Source: Nemophila menziesii | Taxonomy: Eukaryota > Streptophyta > Magnoliopsida > Boraginales > Hydrophyllaceae | Assembly: GCA_029959085.1 (NCBI GenBank) | Contig: JARWIR010000003.1 | Span: forward strand, 25,373,505 to 25,437,504 | DNA length: 64,000 bases | Direction of reading: 5' to 3' | Shown here: positions 23,508-34,187 of the stretch, piece by piece | Layout of the letters: each line of letters begins with the position of its first letter | Position numbering within the stretch: position 1 is the first letter of the stretch | Made by a program: the position numbers and the translations under genes | The notes under the pieces: generated by a model | Seen by the model: the letters and a program-made list of their open reading frames with translations, nothing else | What the model was told of the DNA's origin: nothing | The model's database searches: none

Positions 23508-23515
23508 TATAAAAG
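23508..23515 (+). promoter_or_regulatory. Candidate internal TATA box upstream of GypA ORF3
   Basis: TATAAAAG follows the GC-rich block and precedes a CT/CCA-rich AUG-poor leader of about 400 bp leading to ORF3. It could start a separate ORF3 transcript. The GypB copy reads TATAAGAA (44559), so the site is weakened there. Inference only. Confidence 0.35.
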
Positions 23516-23917
23516 AGGTATAAAACTTATTATTCCGAATTTCTTAAACCTCAAGCCTCTTTCTCTTCTCCAAAACTCTCCCAACTCCATTAAATCTCAT
23601 AAAAAACTTCACCAATCATCAAAACACTACCCAATCAGCAAGAAAAACACATCAAACCTTCTATCCACATCATTACAAGAGAGATTCAAGCACCAATCCT
23701 CACCAAATCCATTCAATTGAAGAATCAAGAGCTTAAATTTTCACAATTCATCCTACAATTTCTTAAATCCAAGACAACCCATCAAAAATCCACCTTACCC
23801 ACATAGAGATTCATCATCAATTCACCTATCCTAAGCCAAATCAAGCTTGTTCAACCAAAAATTCACAAGTTAAAATTTCAAGGGTTGCTAAAGCTTTGAG
23901 TTGGGGGTCAATTGAGG

Positions 23918-25117
23918 ATGACTAATAGAACAACAATATTAGCTAACAATAGGGAGGTGAAGAAAAGCAAGGTATTGGATTCAGTCAAGAACTAATCAAA
24001 TAACAAAGGTTCTAGTTCTAAATCAAAGGGTAAAGACGATGTTGAAGATGGAGGTATAACTTTGTGTGATCGTAATTGCAAAAAGCTTTACTTTTATGCA
24101 AAGGAGAAAACACAACTTCCACAAGGTCCTACACCCAAGGAGAAAGACGAAGCTTCAAGGGCCCTGAAAGCTTCTGCAGAGAAACAATTAAAAGAACTAC
24201 CTTTTGCTTATGAGAAAGTGTTCAAGGAAGAAGTTGGTACAAGAGAATATGCGAGATTCTTAGAGCTTGGTGAAAAATTGGGTTGGTCTACGTTCACGGT
24301 AAGACGTTCTGAATTATGTCATGAGTTAGTTTTGGAATTCTATTTAGGCCTCTTTAGCCGATATAGTAAAGGTTGTGTTCCGATTAGAGGAAAGCTAGTT
24401 CCTTTCACAGTTGATGAGATTAGAAACCATTTCAAGTTTAAGAAATTGAAAGGTTATTGCAAGTTTGAAGAAGCGGTTGCTAAACGAAAAATCTTTGATG
24501 AGGAATTACTTTTTGAGCATGTATTAGACAAGGAGAAAGTGCAATCACATAAGGGAGAATTGAAGGCACCTTGGCCTTACAAATATCTTCAATCGGATGC
24601 GAGAATTTGGCACAATTTCCTTATTCCTAATGTCTTTGGAAACACACGAACTTTGGATGTGACTATGAAGAACGCTCTACTTTTGGACTGTATTTTGAGA
24701 GGAGAAGAAGTAGATGTGGCACAGTTGATCTATGAGGAGGTGATACGATTTTCGGTCTCTCCTAAATCAGTTTATAATGTTAAATTCCCTACTATGATCA
24801 CGTGTCTTGTGCAAAAAGCGAATGTTATATTGGGTGAAGAAGATAAACTCGAGTTTAAGATGAGTTATATTGATAATGCTTGGATCAAGGATATCTTTCG
24901 AAGAGCGGGTTCTACGCAAGTCTCGAAAGAAGAAAAGGAGCAAAGTTGGCAAGAGAAGATGGAGGAGCGTTTAACGAAATTCGAAGCAACTCAAACTTCT
25001 TTAGTCAATGATGTGGCACAAATCAATGCTAATCAAGTGCACATCATGAAACTCCTTGAGCAATTAACAAAAGGTCCAGCAAATCCCACCTCGGATATCA
25101 ATGATGCGAGGCAATAA
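23918..25117 (+). pseudogene. GypA ORF3, PF20167-like plant transposon protein, one early stop
   Basis: The frame starts at ATG 23918, directly after a tttgagttggggg tract, and stops at TAA 23993-23995; beyond that it is open to 25117. The conserved core has EFYLGLFSR, IRGKLVPFTVDEIRNHF, DARIWHNF and FPTMITCLV, the pattern of the 'putative plant transposon protein' domain found in many plant Gypsy/Athila proteins. The C-terminus (from about 24930) is polar with heptad-like LTKFEATQTSLV...QVHIMKLLEQL, a likely coiled coil. There is no signal peptide or membrane segment, so it is not an obvious envelope protein despite its env-like position. The function is unknown. Confidence 0.8.
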
Positions 25118-26693
25118 GCCTCGAGAGTATGTTCTCTTTCTTCCTTACCATTTCTGTAAATATGTTTATCTGCTAATTTTAATTTCTGTTTCGAGTCTTT
25201 TTCGAGTCGTGGGGACACGACTCATTTTTGAGTTGGGGGTGTGGGGATTCGTTGTCTCTCATCTCCATTTTTCTGTTTTTAGGTAGAAATTAAAATTTTT
25301 GATACATGGGAATTAGATGTAGAGTGTGTTTAATAGCTTGAAAGCATAAGCTTAGTGAATTGATGATAGTAAGTAATATGTTTATGAGCTATTTTATTTG
25401 TATGCTTTGAGTATTTGCAGGAAAACACACGTTGATAGTAAAGAAAAGATTAGTGAGCAATGCGATAGAAAGTATGTTCGATCTCAGGGAACCTTGAGAA
25501 GTGTGTAGGCCGTGAGATCCAAGCTAGTTGGAAACCCATTTGATGAAAGTGCTAAAGGTAAGAAAATAACGAAATTACATAGTGTGGAAAGTGATTAAGG
25601 CGGTTCTTTCATATTGAAGCCTTTGAAGCCTAATTATACCTTCTCACCTTGTGATTTTTGATTTTATATTCTATATCCTTCTCAGCCCCTTCTAGCCTTT
25701 CTAAAGCTTTTTATTGAAACACGTTATAGGCCATATCCCTTTAGATTATAGGACTTTTCCATATGACCCGCACTCGAATCGCGATGCATAGACAGTTGTT
25801 TTAGAGCTTGAGTTTGGGGTGGTGGGTCCACCATTATGGGAATTGTTATTGGGTTGGGATTGTTGAGCTTATTAATTGTGCTTTGTGCTTTATATTGATG
25901 ATGATTCACAGATTTTTATTGTAACCCTTTGCCGGGGTAATAGTGAATGAAAAAGAAGCTACGAGCTAAATTTGCCAACAAGGGCGTTAAAAGAAAAAAT
26001 ATATATATGAGAAAATAGTGTGATATCTCAACATTAAAAGAGATTCATAGCTTAATAATTGATTTGAAAAGAGAAAAAATATATATATTCGGACCGCCAA
26101 AGTGGAATTTTTATGTGAACATCTTATGCTTTAATTGGGTCATTGGGGATGCTAAATTGTGCATCAAGGAATTCATTGGGTTGAGTGAGAAACGTTTTAT
26201 GAGTGTAACTCAAGCTCTAGGGCGATTCGTTGATGGCTAGTGAGGAGAGAGCCAAAAACTCACTCCAAATTATCCAAATATACTATCATACCGTCCCTAA
26301 GCCTAAATTACAACCTAAAAGACCTTTTGATTCTTTACTATGTAACTGAGAAGTGATTGAGCCATTAGAGATTAGTTGAGTGGATCCTTGAATACTAGTG
26401 AGAGTAGATGAACAATCTATAGCTTCCTTGGGGAACTGAGTAAAGTCCCAATCCTTCTTACATTGCGAAACTAATCTGATCTTGAATTAAAGTCGTGTTG
26501 ACTGTGGATAGAAGTATGTAGTTTATGAATATTATTGCATGAAATTTTCTGAGTTATGTGCTTTAGGATTATTCTATATATTCTGCTATGTTTTTTCCCA
26601 TTGTATTGAAAATTTTATAAGTGTGTATTTATAGACTTCCCTTTGTTTTTATCTTTATTGTATCGGGACGATACAACTTTGAGTTGGGGGTCT
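25118..26693 (+). other. GypA long 3' untranslated region
   Basis: About 1.5 kb without a credible gene. It holds a second tttgagttggggg tract (25227-25239), the block at 26241-26340 that is conserved among Gypsy elements of this window, and the polypurine tract (26678-26693) that should prime plus-strand DNA. Confidence 0.7.
26678..26693 (+). other. GypA polypurine tract
   Basis: tttgagttgggggtct directly abuts the 3' LTR. The same sequence abuts the GypB 3' LTR (47735-47750), and a close match precedes the LTR at 9652. Confidence 0.8.
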
Positions 26694-28146
26694 TGATGTC
26701 TCCTCATTTGTGATAGATTTATATTAGGACGAGACATCATTTTTAGTGATTTAGAAGTCATAATAGTCGATTTTCTTGAGAAATAGTGCACTTTCCTATT
26801 TTGAGTCTTGATTTAGTAAAATAATATTTTTAGAGCATATTGGGTTTAATTGTTTATTTAGTATGTAGCTTTAAAGATAATTATGGAGATTAATTAGAGT
26901 CCAAGTCAAAGACTACAACATATGGAAAGAGATTAGCATGGTAATTGGAGATAAGGAAACAAAAGCTAAAAATATGGAAAAGGAAAAGCTGCCTAAATCT
27001 GAATTTCTGCAGCAACGCCTAAAGAAGTGGTGAACCGACCAATAACGAAGAAGATATGCTCAAAACAGTTCAGCAGAATTTATATTTATTTCCATACGAA
27101 TTTGAGTTGGGCTTGGAGTCCACTACCTTACTTCTCCCTCAAGAAAATGAATTAGGTCTTCTAAACACCTATAAATACACCCTTATATCACTTGTAAAAG
27201 TACCCTAGCAATCCTTGCCTCATAGTAATTAGTTCTTAAGGTTTTATTCTTCCAGTTTATTGTAGATAGCAAGATGATGTTTTTGTAATTTATTTTAGTT
27301 TATTTCCATCAGGTATGAACTAAACTCCACATAGCTTGGGTTTCGCATCATGTATAATCTATGAATTCTAATTCTTCTACCTAAGTTTCTTTGGGAATTA
27401 CATGTTTTAAATTGATATTAGCTGCTTACTCTTATATTTGTTTATGTGTTTTGATTTAATGTCTGTTTCCCTTGCTAGAGCACAAGTATAGGATTACCTT
27501 AATAGTAGTTAGATGATCACCTTAGATGAGTGTCTAATTATTGAAACAACACATAACGTCTAGTGTCCGATATTAGTCCTGACAAAACTGATTCTAACTA
27601 GATAGTCATTAGGGTATAATTTAATCACCATATCACCAATGAATGAATTGTTTGCTTAAGGCCTTAGTAGCGTTTGATAACCCTATTTGAAACAACTTCT
27701 TGGTTGTGCCGTAGCCCCCTTAGTCGCTCTCCAGGTCTAAGGTATGGGAATTTAGAATCCTGACTAAGTATACAAGAGCTAATATTCTCCCTTATGAACT
27801 AGATCTAATAGAAAGAATTAGAAGGATTAGTGCATACTAGCAAAACCTAAGCTATACTTCTCATCTCATATTCTTCGTAATTTATTTTATTGTCTTTATT
27901 TTCTTAGTTTTAAGTAGTAATTTCGAATTTCTCTCTCTTTAATTTATTGTCTTTAATTATTTACTTTTACTCGTTATTTCTACGCACGTGATTAACACAC
28001 TTAAGTCCCTGAGAACGAACTCAACTTACTAACTAAAACTTGCATACGTCCTGTAATACTTGCAGTACTGTGTCTGTCTAGGGTGAGAGTGCGTAGTTTT
28101 CTTGACCTTTATTTGTATTAATTTTGTCACACCCTAGGCGACACCA
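26694..28146 (+). repeat. GypA 3' LTR, 1453 bp
   Basis: Near-identical to 18401-19946 except for a 93-bp deletion around 27029. TATAAATA at 27170-27177. Ends CACCA. Confidence 0.93.
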
Positions 28147-28151
28147 ACGAC

Positions 28152-29671
28152 CCAAAAGAACAAAATCCTATTTGGATCTTTTAAAAGTCCAAGCCTAATT
28201 AAGAAAAGCCTTAATGTTTTATTTTATCAAAATAATAAAGAAAGTCCAAGTCAGATAGCGTATTATCAAAACATTTCAACACAACAACTCGAACAGCTTA
28301 TCCTTACAACAGACTTATCCTCTCCCATTACTCAAAAAACCCCAATTCCTCGAACCTAACATCATCGTCTCCACTCAACCCATAACCAAATCTGAAAAAA
28401 CCCCAAAACCTAACAACACAAGATCTATCTCATATCCCTCTGAGTCTACTCTACTAAACATAATAAATCTTGAAGATTATCAAACTCCAATACACTCAAA
28501 TAAGAATGGAAATGAATTTGATACTCAAAGATTGTTCCAAAATGATGAAGCAACTTATGAAGCAGCTTGGGAAAAGATCGATTAAAGGTAATAAGGAGAC
28601 GGGTAAGAAAGATATCGTAGAGAGACAATCGGTCAAATCTAAACGCAAGAAAGCTAAGAAAGAAAACTCAGCTCAGATAAATACTAAAAGGCAAAAAAAT
28701 ATATGGGCATCACGAACTAATAAGCAAATAGAGGAGTTTCAAGTTGTTGGTACAGAAGCTGAGCTTCAAATGAATGAGAGTACTGAAGTGGTTTGCGGGG
28801 TTGACCCAAATCAACCCCAAAGTGAACAATGATACAAAAACCTGCTGACAGGGTTTTAGCACAGCCTTGACAGTCCAGACCCTATCTGGTATTGTTTCTA
28901 AATACCAGACTCATGTATTATTCCTTTCAGAAACTAAAAACCCTTATAAAATTGTTTAAAATTTAGAAAAGATTATTCATATGACCCTTGTAGATACGGT
29001 TGAACCTGTAGGAATTGGTGGTGGGCTTGCCCTTTTTATAAAAGATGGTATTGACATTAAAAAAATTAATAAATCTGTTAATCATATACATTATGAGATT
29101 AATTATGAAAATGAAAAATTCTATACTACCTTCGTGTATGGAGCCCCAGTAGATAAAAATAAAGAGGTCTGCCTTGAGACTCTTAGTTGTCGTGAACCCA
29201 AAAATCATGAGGTCTGGAATCTTATTAGAGATTTAATAAGATCAGATCTTTGTTGGATAAGAAAGGAGGAAATGATAAATGTAAAAAGCCTATGAAACAA
29301 TTCAATGGATTTATAAAACACAATAAACTAGATGAAATTGAGATGGAAGGGGTCAAGTACTAATGGACTAACAAAAGAAGTGATGATAAAATGATTAAAT
29401 CTCTAATTGATAGAGCATTTTGTAATAAAAATGGAATGAGAAATACCCCAATGCCTGGGTGGCCCTTTTACCTGCAGTAGGATCTGATCACTCACCCCAA
29501 ATTTTACATATGAAAGATAATAAAAAGAATATAAAAAGAGTATTTTACTTTGAAAATAATTGGACTGAAGAAAAGGAATGCTATGATATTATTTAAAAAG
29601 TTTGGGAGTATAAAAATAGTAACCTCAGTGGTGGTAAGAATGTACTTAACATGAAGCGTAGAAAGTGTAGT
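28152..29671 (+). pseudogene. LINE-C ORF1 tail and ORF2 endonuclease fragment
   Basis: Continues LINE-C after GypA. The ORF1 tail is open at 28470-28832: Lys-rich, ending CGVDPNQPQSEQ, and its TGA overlaps ORF2 ATG 28829 as ATGA. ORF2 endonuclease text follows in shifted frames: the VLFLSETKN region near 28910 keeps catalytic Glu; then VEPVGIGGGLALF (29002 on), FVYGAP, and a degraded SDH region near 29490. RT is absent: the sequence is cut at 29671 by a reverse Gypsy LTR. Confidence 0.8.
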
Positions 29672-31741
29672 TGGTGGGTCCTTGTGTGTTATAAAATAAT
29701 GCGATAAAGTTGAAGACTCACAGACCGCAAGTGTACGGTTGTCCAAGTAATAAACCGATAAATCAGATTTGTTCTCAGGGACGGAATAGGTACAACTCAA
29801 GTGTGAATCAATTAGTAGAATAATTGCAAGTACGGAAAAGTAGAAGACATAAAGTTGTTTTGGTTTTTGTTGTTAAGAACTAAGATGCAAATAAAGTAAA
29901 ATATTAATTTAGCTATTGCAAAAAAATAAGACGCAAGTAAAGTAAATATGAGTAGACGCAAAAATGAGAATGGTACTTGAGTCTCGCAACGGTTCCACCT
30001 AAATCTATTTAATCAATGCTTTCGTTTATGGGTTGAATCGGGATTTGGTATTAGTCGGCATTCGAGTTTCTCCTAACCCTCGTCAGGGTGGACTTAGGAG
30101 CTATCCTAGGGTATTAAAAACCCTGTCAGGGTGATTATAAGCTACCTTCGAATGTTCAAGTCTTTTGCCCAATTGGCTACAAGGTTAATCAAGTCCGTCA
30201 GGGTCAATGACTTATACCTCGCGTCTATTACCTATGTCTGTAATTAAACCCCCTGTTAAGGTGATCATTACGCCACTATAATGAATAGCTTAATTACTAA
30301 TTCCTATTTTTGATTCATGACTTCAATGACAGTTATTAAATTCATGATAATAGTCAATACTAAATTACCCAATTCATATTAAATCATTCAATCCCAAATT
30401 CGATAACATTAATCAAATAAATTGGGGCTCAACCCATTAAAGCGATTCTCAAGTACTTAAAGTATTTAGCTCATAATGGAAATAAAAACTAAAGAAATAA
30501 AATTAAACGAACCCATAGTCAATTACATAAATGAAATAAAGAACCTAATTAAAGGGTTGAATTGATTGTTGTTGGAAGAATTGCTTCTCCAGCTTCAGCT
30601 TCTTCTCTCCTCTTTGCTTCTGACTTTTTCGCTGGCGTTTTTTACTTGTATAATATGAGTTGTCTAAAAAAATGAAGTCTAAATGCCTTTATATAGTGAT
30701 GAATTCGGATTGGCTTTTTCACTTTAAGGAATAGGTTAAATGAAATAAAAGCTCAATCCAAATTAGAAATCCCGTAACTGGTGTGCAGCTACTAAGACAG
30801 CTGTAACTTTTGAGTCCGGACTCAAAATCACTCCAATCAACTTGCAAAATCTTCCCGACTCAAAGATGCAACTTCCCTATTTCACGACTCTAAGGCTGAA
30901 TCAGTGGCTTAGTGGCTCAAAAACATTGATTTGTAACAGCCTTTCAAAATTCACTCTCTTCTGTTAATTCTTAGAATCATCTTTTCTCTCCTTTGACTTC
31001 TACACACGATCTAAGACTTTAATTCTCGATTCCTCACCTTGTCTTGTTGCTCCATCTAATTCATGGACCTACAAACTTTGCACCTAAAAAAACCATTTAA
31101 CGTGCAAAAGCTTTAAATAATATATATCAAATTCCAAGGAGAGAAATTAAAATATAACGAAATAATCCTAAAAGTATATCATATTAGTCAATTACTCACC
31201 TAAAAAGATGTCTCCTAAGGGCATAAAATTAGAATAACAAGGGATACATCAAGACCCTAAACTCAGACCTTTGTCGTCCCGACAAAGTAAAATAAAAACA
31301 AAGGTCTTACGTGAACGCAAAAATGCAGAATCTAGTAATACACCCAAAGCAAAACTTAAAAAAAATTTCATATAGGAAAAATTAGAAATTAATATACACA
31401 TACACTTATCATGCAAAAATCAAACACAAATAATATCAATCTTAAAAATAAATTCCACATTGCTAGAAGGTTACACTTATACTTATCTCAAGATGATGGT
31501 TATAGGGTGTTCATCGGTCCTCACTCGCTTTGAACGCTCCACTTAGTATACTCCATATTAGCTGGATTATAAATCCACTATGTATCTAGGAATCACGAGG
31601 ACTTTATGGTTATAGCGTGGGCATAGGGACGGTATGGAATGTATATTTGGTAAATTTGAAGTGAGCTTTTGTCTCTCTCCCCACTTACCATCAACACATT
31701 GTCCAAGAGCTTGAGTTTACACTCGAATATCGTTCTCACTC
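29672..31741 (-). mobile_element. Reverse-oriented Gypsy 3' end (LTR plus about 490 bp of 3' UTR)
   Basis: On the minus strand, 3' UTR text (31741-31269) leads to a polypurine-like tract, then an LTR from TGATGTATCCC (31251) to ...GACCCACCA (29672). Inside are a 'tatataaagg' TATA-like site and a worn inverted repeat near the start. The LTR differs from GypA and is a third relative. The 3' UTR keeps the conserved block (about 31590-31690). The element is cut at 31741, where LINE-D begins, so no coding part remains. Confidence 0.75.
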
Positions 31742-32066
31742 AACCCATAAACATAGGTAGTTTGAAATTTTTTACCTTTCGAATTAGTAATATCACAATG
31801 GATGTAGTTAATATCTTTAGCAATGGCTTTAATAAGGTAACCTTTTACAGAGAAAAGGGCCAAACCCCCACTTTTACCTATGGGCTCGACGATAGTAATA
31901 ATTTCCATTTTAATAGTATTAGCAAGTTTAATAAGAGAAGGAAGAGTATTCTTAGTTTTAGACATAAATAATACATGTGGTCGATATTTGGAGACAATAT
32001 CTACTAGGGTCTGGACCGTCAAGGGTGTGCTAATTCCCTGACAAAATTACAGATTGTTTGTATCAT
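31742..32066 (-). pseudogene. LINE-D ORF2, N-terminal endonuclease fragment
   Basis: A shift soon after ATG 32066 puts the endonuclease in the frame open from 32022. VLFMSKTKN aligns with VLFLSETKN of LINE-C, so catalytic Glu has become Lys. VEPIGKSGGLALF and TTYVYG follow, then the sequence passes directly into Gypsy 3' UTR. Confidence 0.75.
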
Positions 32067-33697
32067 TGAGAACCTTGGGGTTGAATACGGTCAACCCCGC
32101 AAACCTGAAGCTCATCAATAATATTTTCTTGCTCAATTCCTACTGAAACAATTTCCTTAATCAAAGCATCTTCCGGAGGTGCTTTTTCACCTTGATTCTC
32201 AGCATCCCTAATTTTATTTTTGAAACTCCATATTTTCTCATTTCTTTTCGATTCACCCAAAGATTTTGGTTGTCTCAGTTTTGGTTTAGTAATCTTCTTA
32301 ATAGAGATTCTGGAATTAGGAATAACATCATCATCTATTTGAATCACCTCTGAGATAGGGTTAATGGGGGGTTTGGGATTGGAGGACAAAAGAGGTGTTG
32401 TGTGAGAGGTTAGGGGAGGGATAATTGAGGTTATTGTGACTATGAGTGGGAGGTGGTGTGGTTGAGATGTTAGTTGAGGGTGAGGGAGTAGAGGAGGGAT
32501 GTTGAACAAATAAGGAGAGATTTGGGGCTTAGGGATTGAGTGTGAGGAAGACAAAGTGTTGAAGTTAGGTGGGAGAATAAGGTTTGGGCTTGGTAATAAG
32601 ACGCGACCAGAGGTGGGCTGAATTGGAGATGGGATAGACCCAAATAAAATTTCAGAGACCTGTTCAATAATGGGTTGGGCTGGTGGGGTATTCATTTTAA
32701 TAACCATATTAGCTGCCAAGTCAGCTAATGAGTTTTCTTTTTCTTTATAAATCTCCATATCCGAATTTTTGTTTTTATCTTTAACATTCTCTTTCTTACT
32801 TGTACTGGTTTTTAACCTATTAGACTCCTTATCACCATTACCTGTAAATTCAAAAATTCTTGTCTCTATCTTCGAGTGTGTCATTTTTGGTTCACCCGTA
32901 CTAGTAACTTTTTGTAGAAGTTGAGTGGAGCCTAACTCACTGCTGATTTTAACGAGTTTGGAGGACCAACTCAGTTTGAAGTCTTTCTTGCTACCATTAA
33001 AGATTCTTACATATGAGCTTTATCCAGTTGCCCAATTTTGGCTTAATTTGAGGGTTATCACAGGAAAGTTCATCATGCTCAAATTGACCACAGTTGTAGC
33101 AAACATGGCCTAAATTCTCATAGAGAAATTTGATTCAGGTGCGATTATGTTCATATTCACATAAATTAATTCCCGAGATGATGGGTTGATCAAGGTTCCA
33201 GTTAACACGAACTCGGGTAACCGATTTTCATCAATTTCCTCTGTTTCTGGAAGTTCAACTTGATGAACTTCACCTGAAATACCCAGCTAATTTTCCAATA
33301 CATTCATAAGTGAGAAGATTAGTAGGAACATTAGTAAGTTGGAGCCATAGAGTAGTGTAAGTGACTCCATTTTTATAGCAGTGTTAAAAGAATTGACAAC
33401 AAAGTGTTTTCCCAAAATTGTCCATGGTCGTTGACCCCAAACTTTGTTCTTGTCCTCTTCATTCTTGAATTTGAGGATTAACTCATTAGTTTTGAGTTTT
33501 TCAATCTTAGCTTATTCTTTAAGCCCCCAAAACTTGCTGATGTGGTATTTGATGAAAGTGTGATAAATAATTTCATGGTGTAGTAGTTTCCCAATCAATT
33601 TGTGGGAGCCTATAGTGTTGTATCTTGAGTTGTTAACAGGAGAGATTATGAGATCACCTTGTTTAGATAAAGGGTGGTTTGAAGAGTAGAAATTCAT
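32063..33697 (-). pseudogene. LINE-D ORF1 (DUF4283, zinc knuckle, Pro-rich tail)
   Basis: Starts at ATG 33697 (MNFYSSNHPLSKQG, like LINE-C). DUF4283 text is broken by stops and shifts over 33510-33150. A zinc knuckle CYNCGQFEHDELSC (CX2CX4HX4C) lies near 33065-33110. From 32884 a 273-codon open frame gives a Pro/Ser/Ile-rich linker and a basic tail ending CGVDRIQPQGSQ. Its TGA overlaps the ORF2 ATG as ATGA (32066-32063). Confidence 0.75.
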
Positions 33698-33960
33698 GGT
33701 TACGGTGGGAGGAAAAGGAAAAGGAAAGAAAACAAAAGGGAAGCTGGAGGTTGAAAAGAGGGGGAGTGTAATTTAGAGATGTAATGTTAGTAGGGAAGCT
33801 CACAATCACTGAGAGGTTATTTAGATGGTGGTGGAGATGTTGGCGGTGATGGCAGTGGTGGTTATGGAAGGTTTGGAAATGGGGAGAGGAGAGAGCATTT
33901 TTATTAATTTTCCGCTTATTAGATTAAAAATTTATAACCAACTAATTTACATCATGTCAC

Positions 33961-34076
33961 TGATGTCTCCTCATTTGTGATAGATTAATGTTAGGATGAG
34001 ACATCATTTTTAGTGTTTTAGAAGTCAATAATGTCGATTTTCTTGAGTTTTAGTGCACTTTCCTATTTTGAGTCTT
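33961..34076 (+). repeat. GypB 5' LTR, first part
   Basis: TGATGTCTCC start with its inverted partner GATGAGACATCA. Cut by LINE-E after ttgagtctt (34068-34076); the rest is 39540-40960. Confidence 0.93.
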
Positions 34077-34187
34077 TTTTTTTTTTTTTTTTTCGCTAAA
34101 CAAGCCATTTTATTAAAAAACAAACCATTGTCAAATTACATTGTATCAATCTACAGAATTGAAAACCTCCTATCACATTGTTCTAAC

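Larger units (their letters stand above)
18401..28146 (+). mobile_element. GypA: complete non-autonomous Ty3/Gypsy element
   Basis: Two LTRs (TG...CA) bound an internal region with a tRNA-Asp-type primer site, Gag, protease, integrase tail, GC-rich repeats, a third ORF, a long 3' UTR and a polypurine tract. Flanking 5-mers are ccgac (18396-18400) and acgac (28147-28151), a target duplication with one change. The element is 9746 bp and lacks reverse transcriptase, RNase H and the integrase catalytic core. The tRNA-Asp-type primer site, LTR size and downstream ORF fit the Athila/Tat side of Gypsy. It is inserted in LINE-C. It could move only with enzymes supplied by an autonomous relative not in this window. 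Confidence 0.9.
31742..33950 (-). mobile_element. LINE-D: 5' half of a LINE, minus strand
   Basis: A GA-rich (CT-rich on its own strand) leader at about 33700-33950 is followed by ORF1 and the start of ORF2. It is the same broad type as LINE-C. It ends inside the endonuclease domain at 31742, and RT is missing. No target duplication was identified. Confidence 0.7.

Noticed and set aside
23319..23720. Open frame of 133 codons with Arg/Pro-rich text
   Set aside because: Runs through the GC-rich repeat and the ORF3 leader of GypA. GypB has no matching frame, so it is not conserved.
23918..25117. ORF3 as an envelope gene
   Set aside because: Position is env-like, but no signal peptide, membrane anchor or cleavage site is visible, and the core matches the PF20167-type domain.
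29504..29800. Minus-strand open frame of 98 codons
   Set aside because: Spans the junction between LINE-C and the reverse Gypsy LTR; composed of two unrelated pieces.
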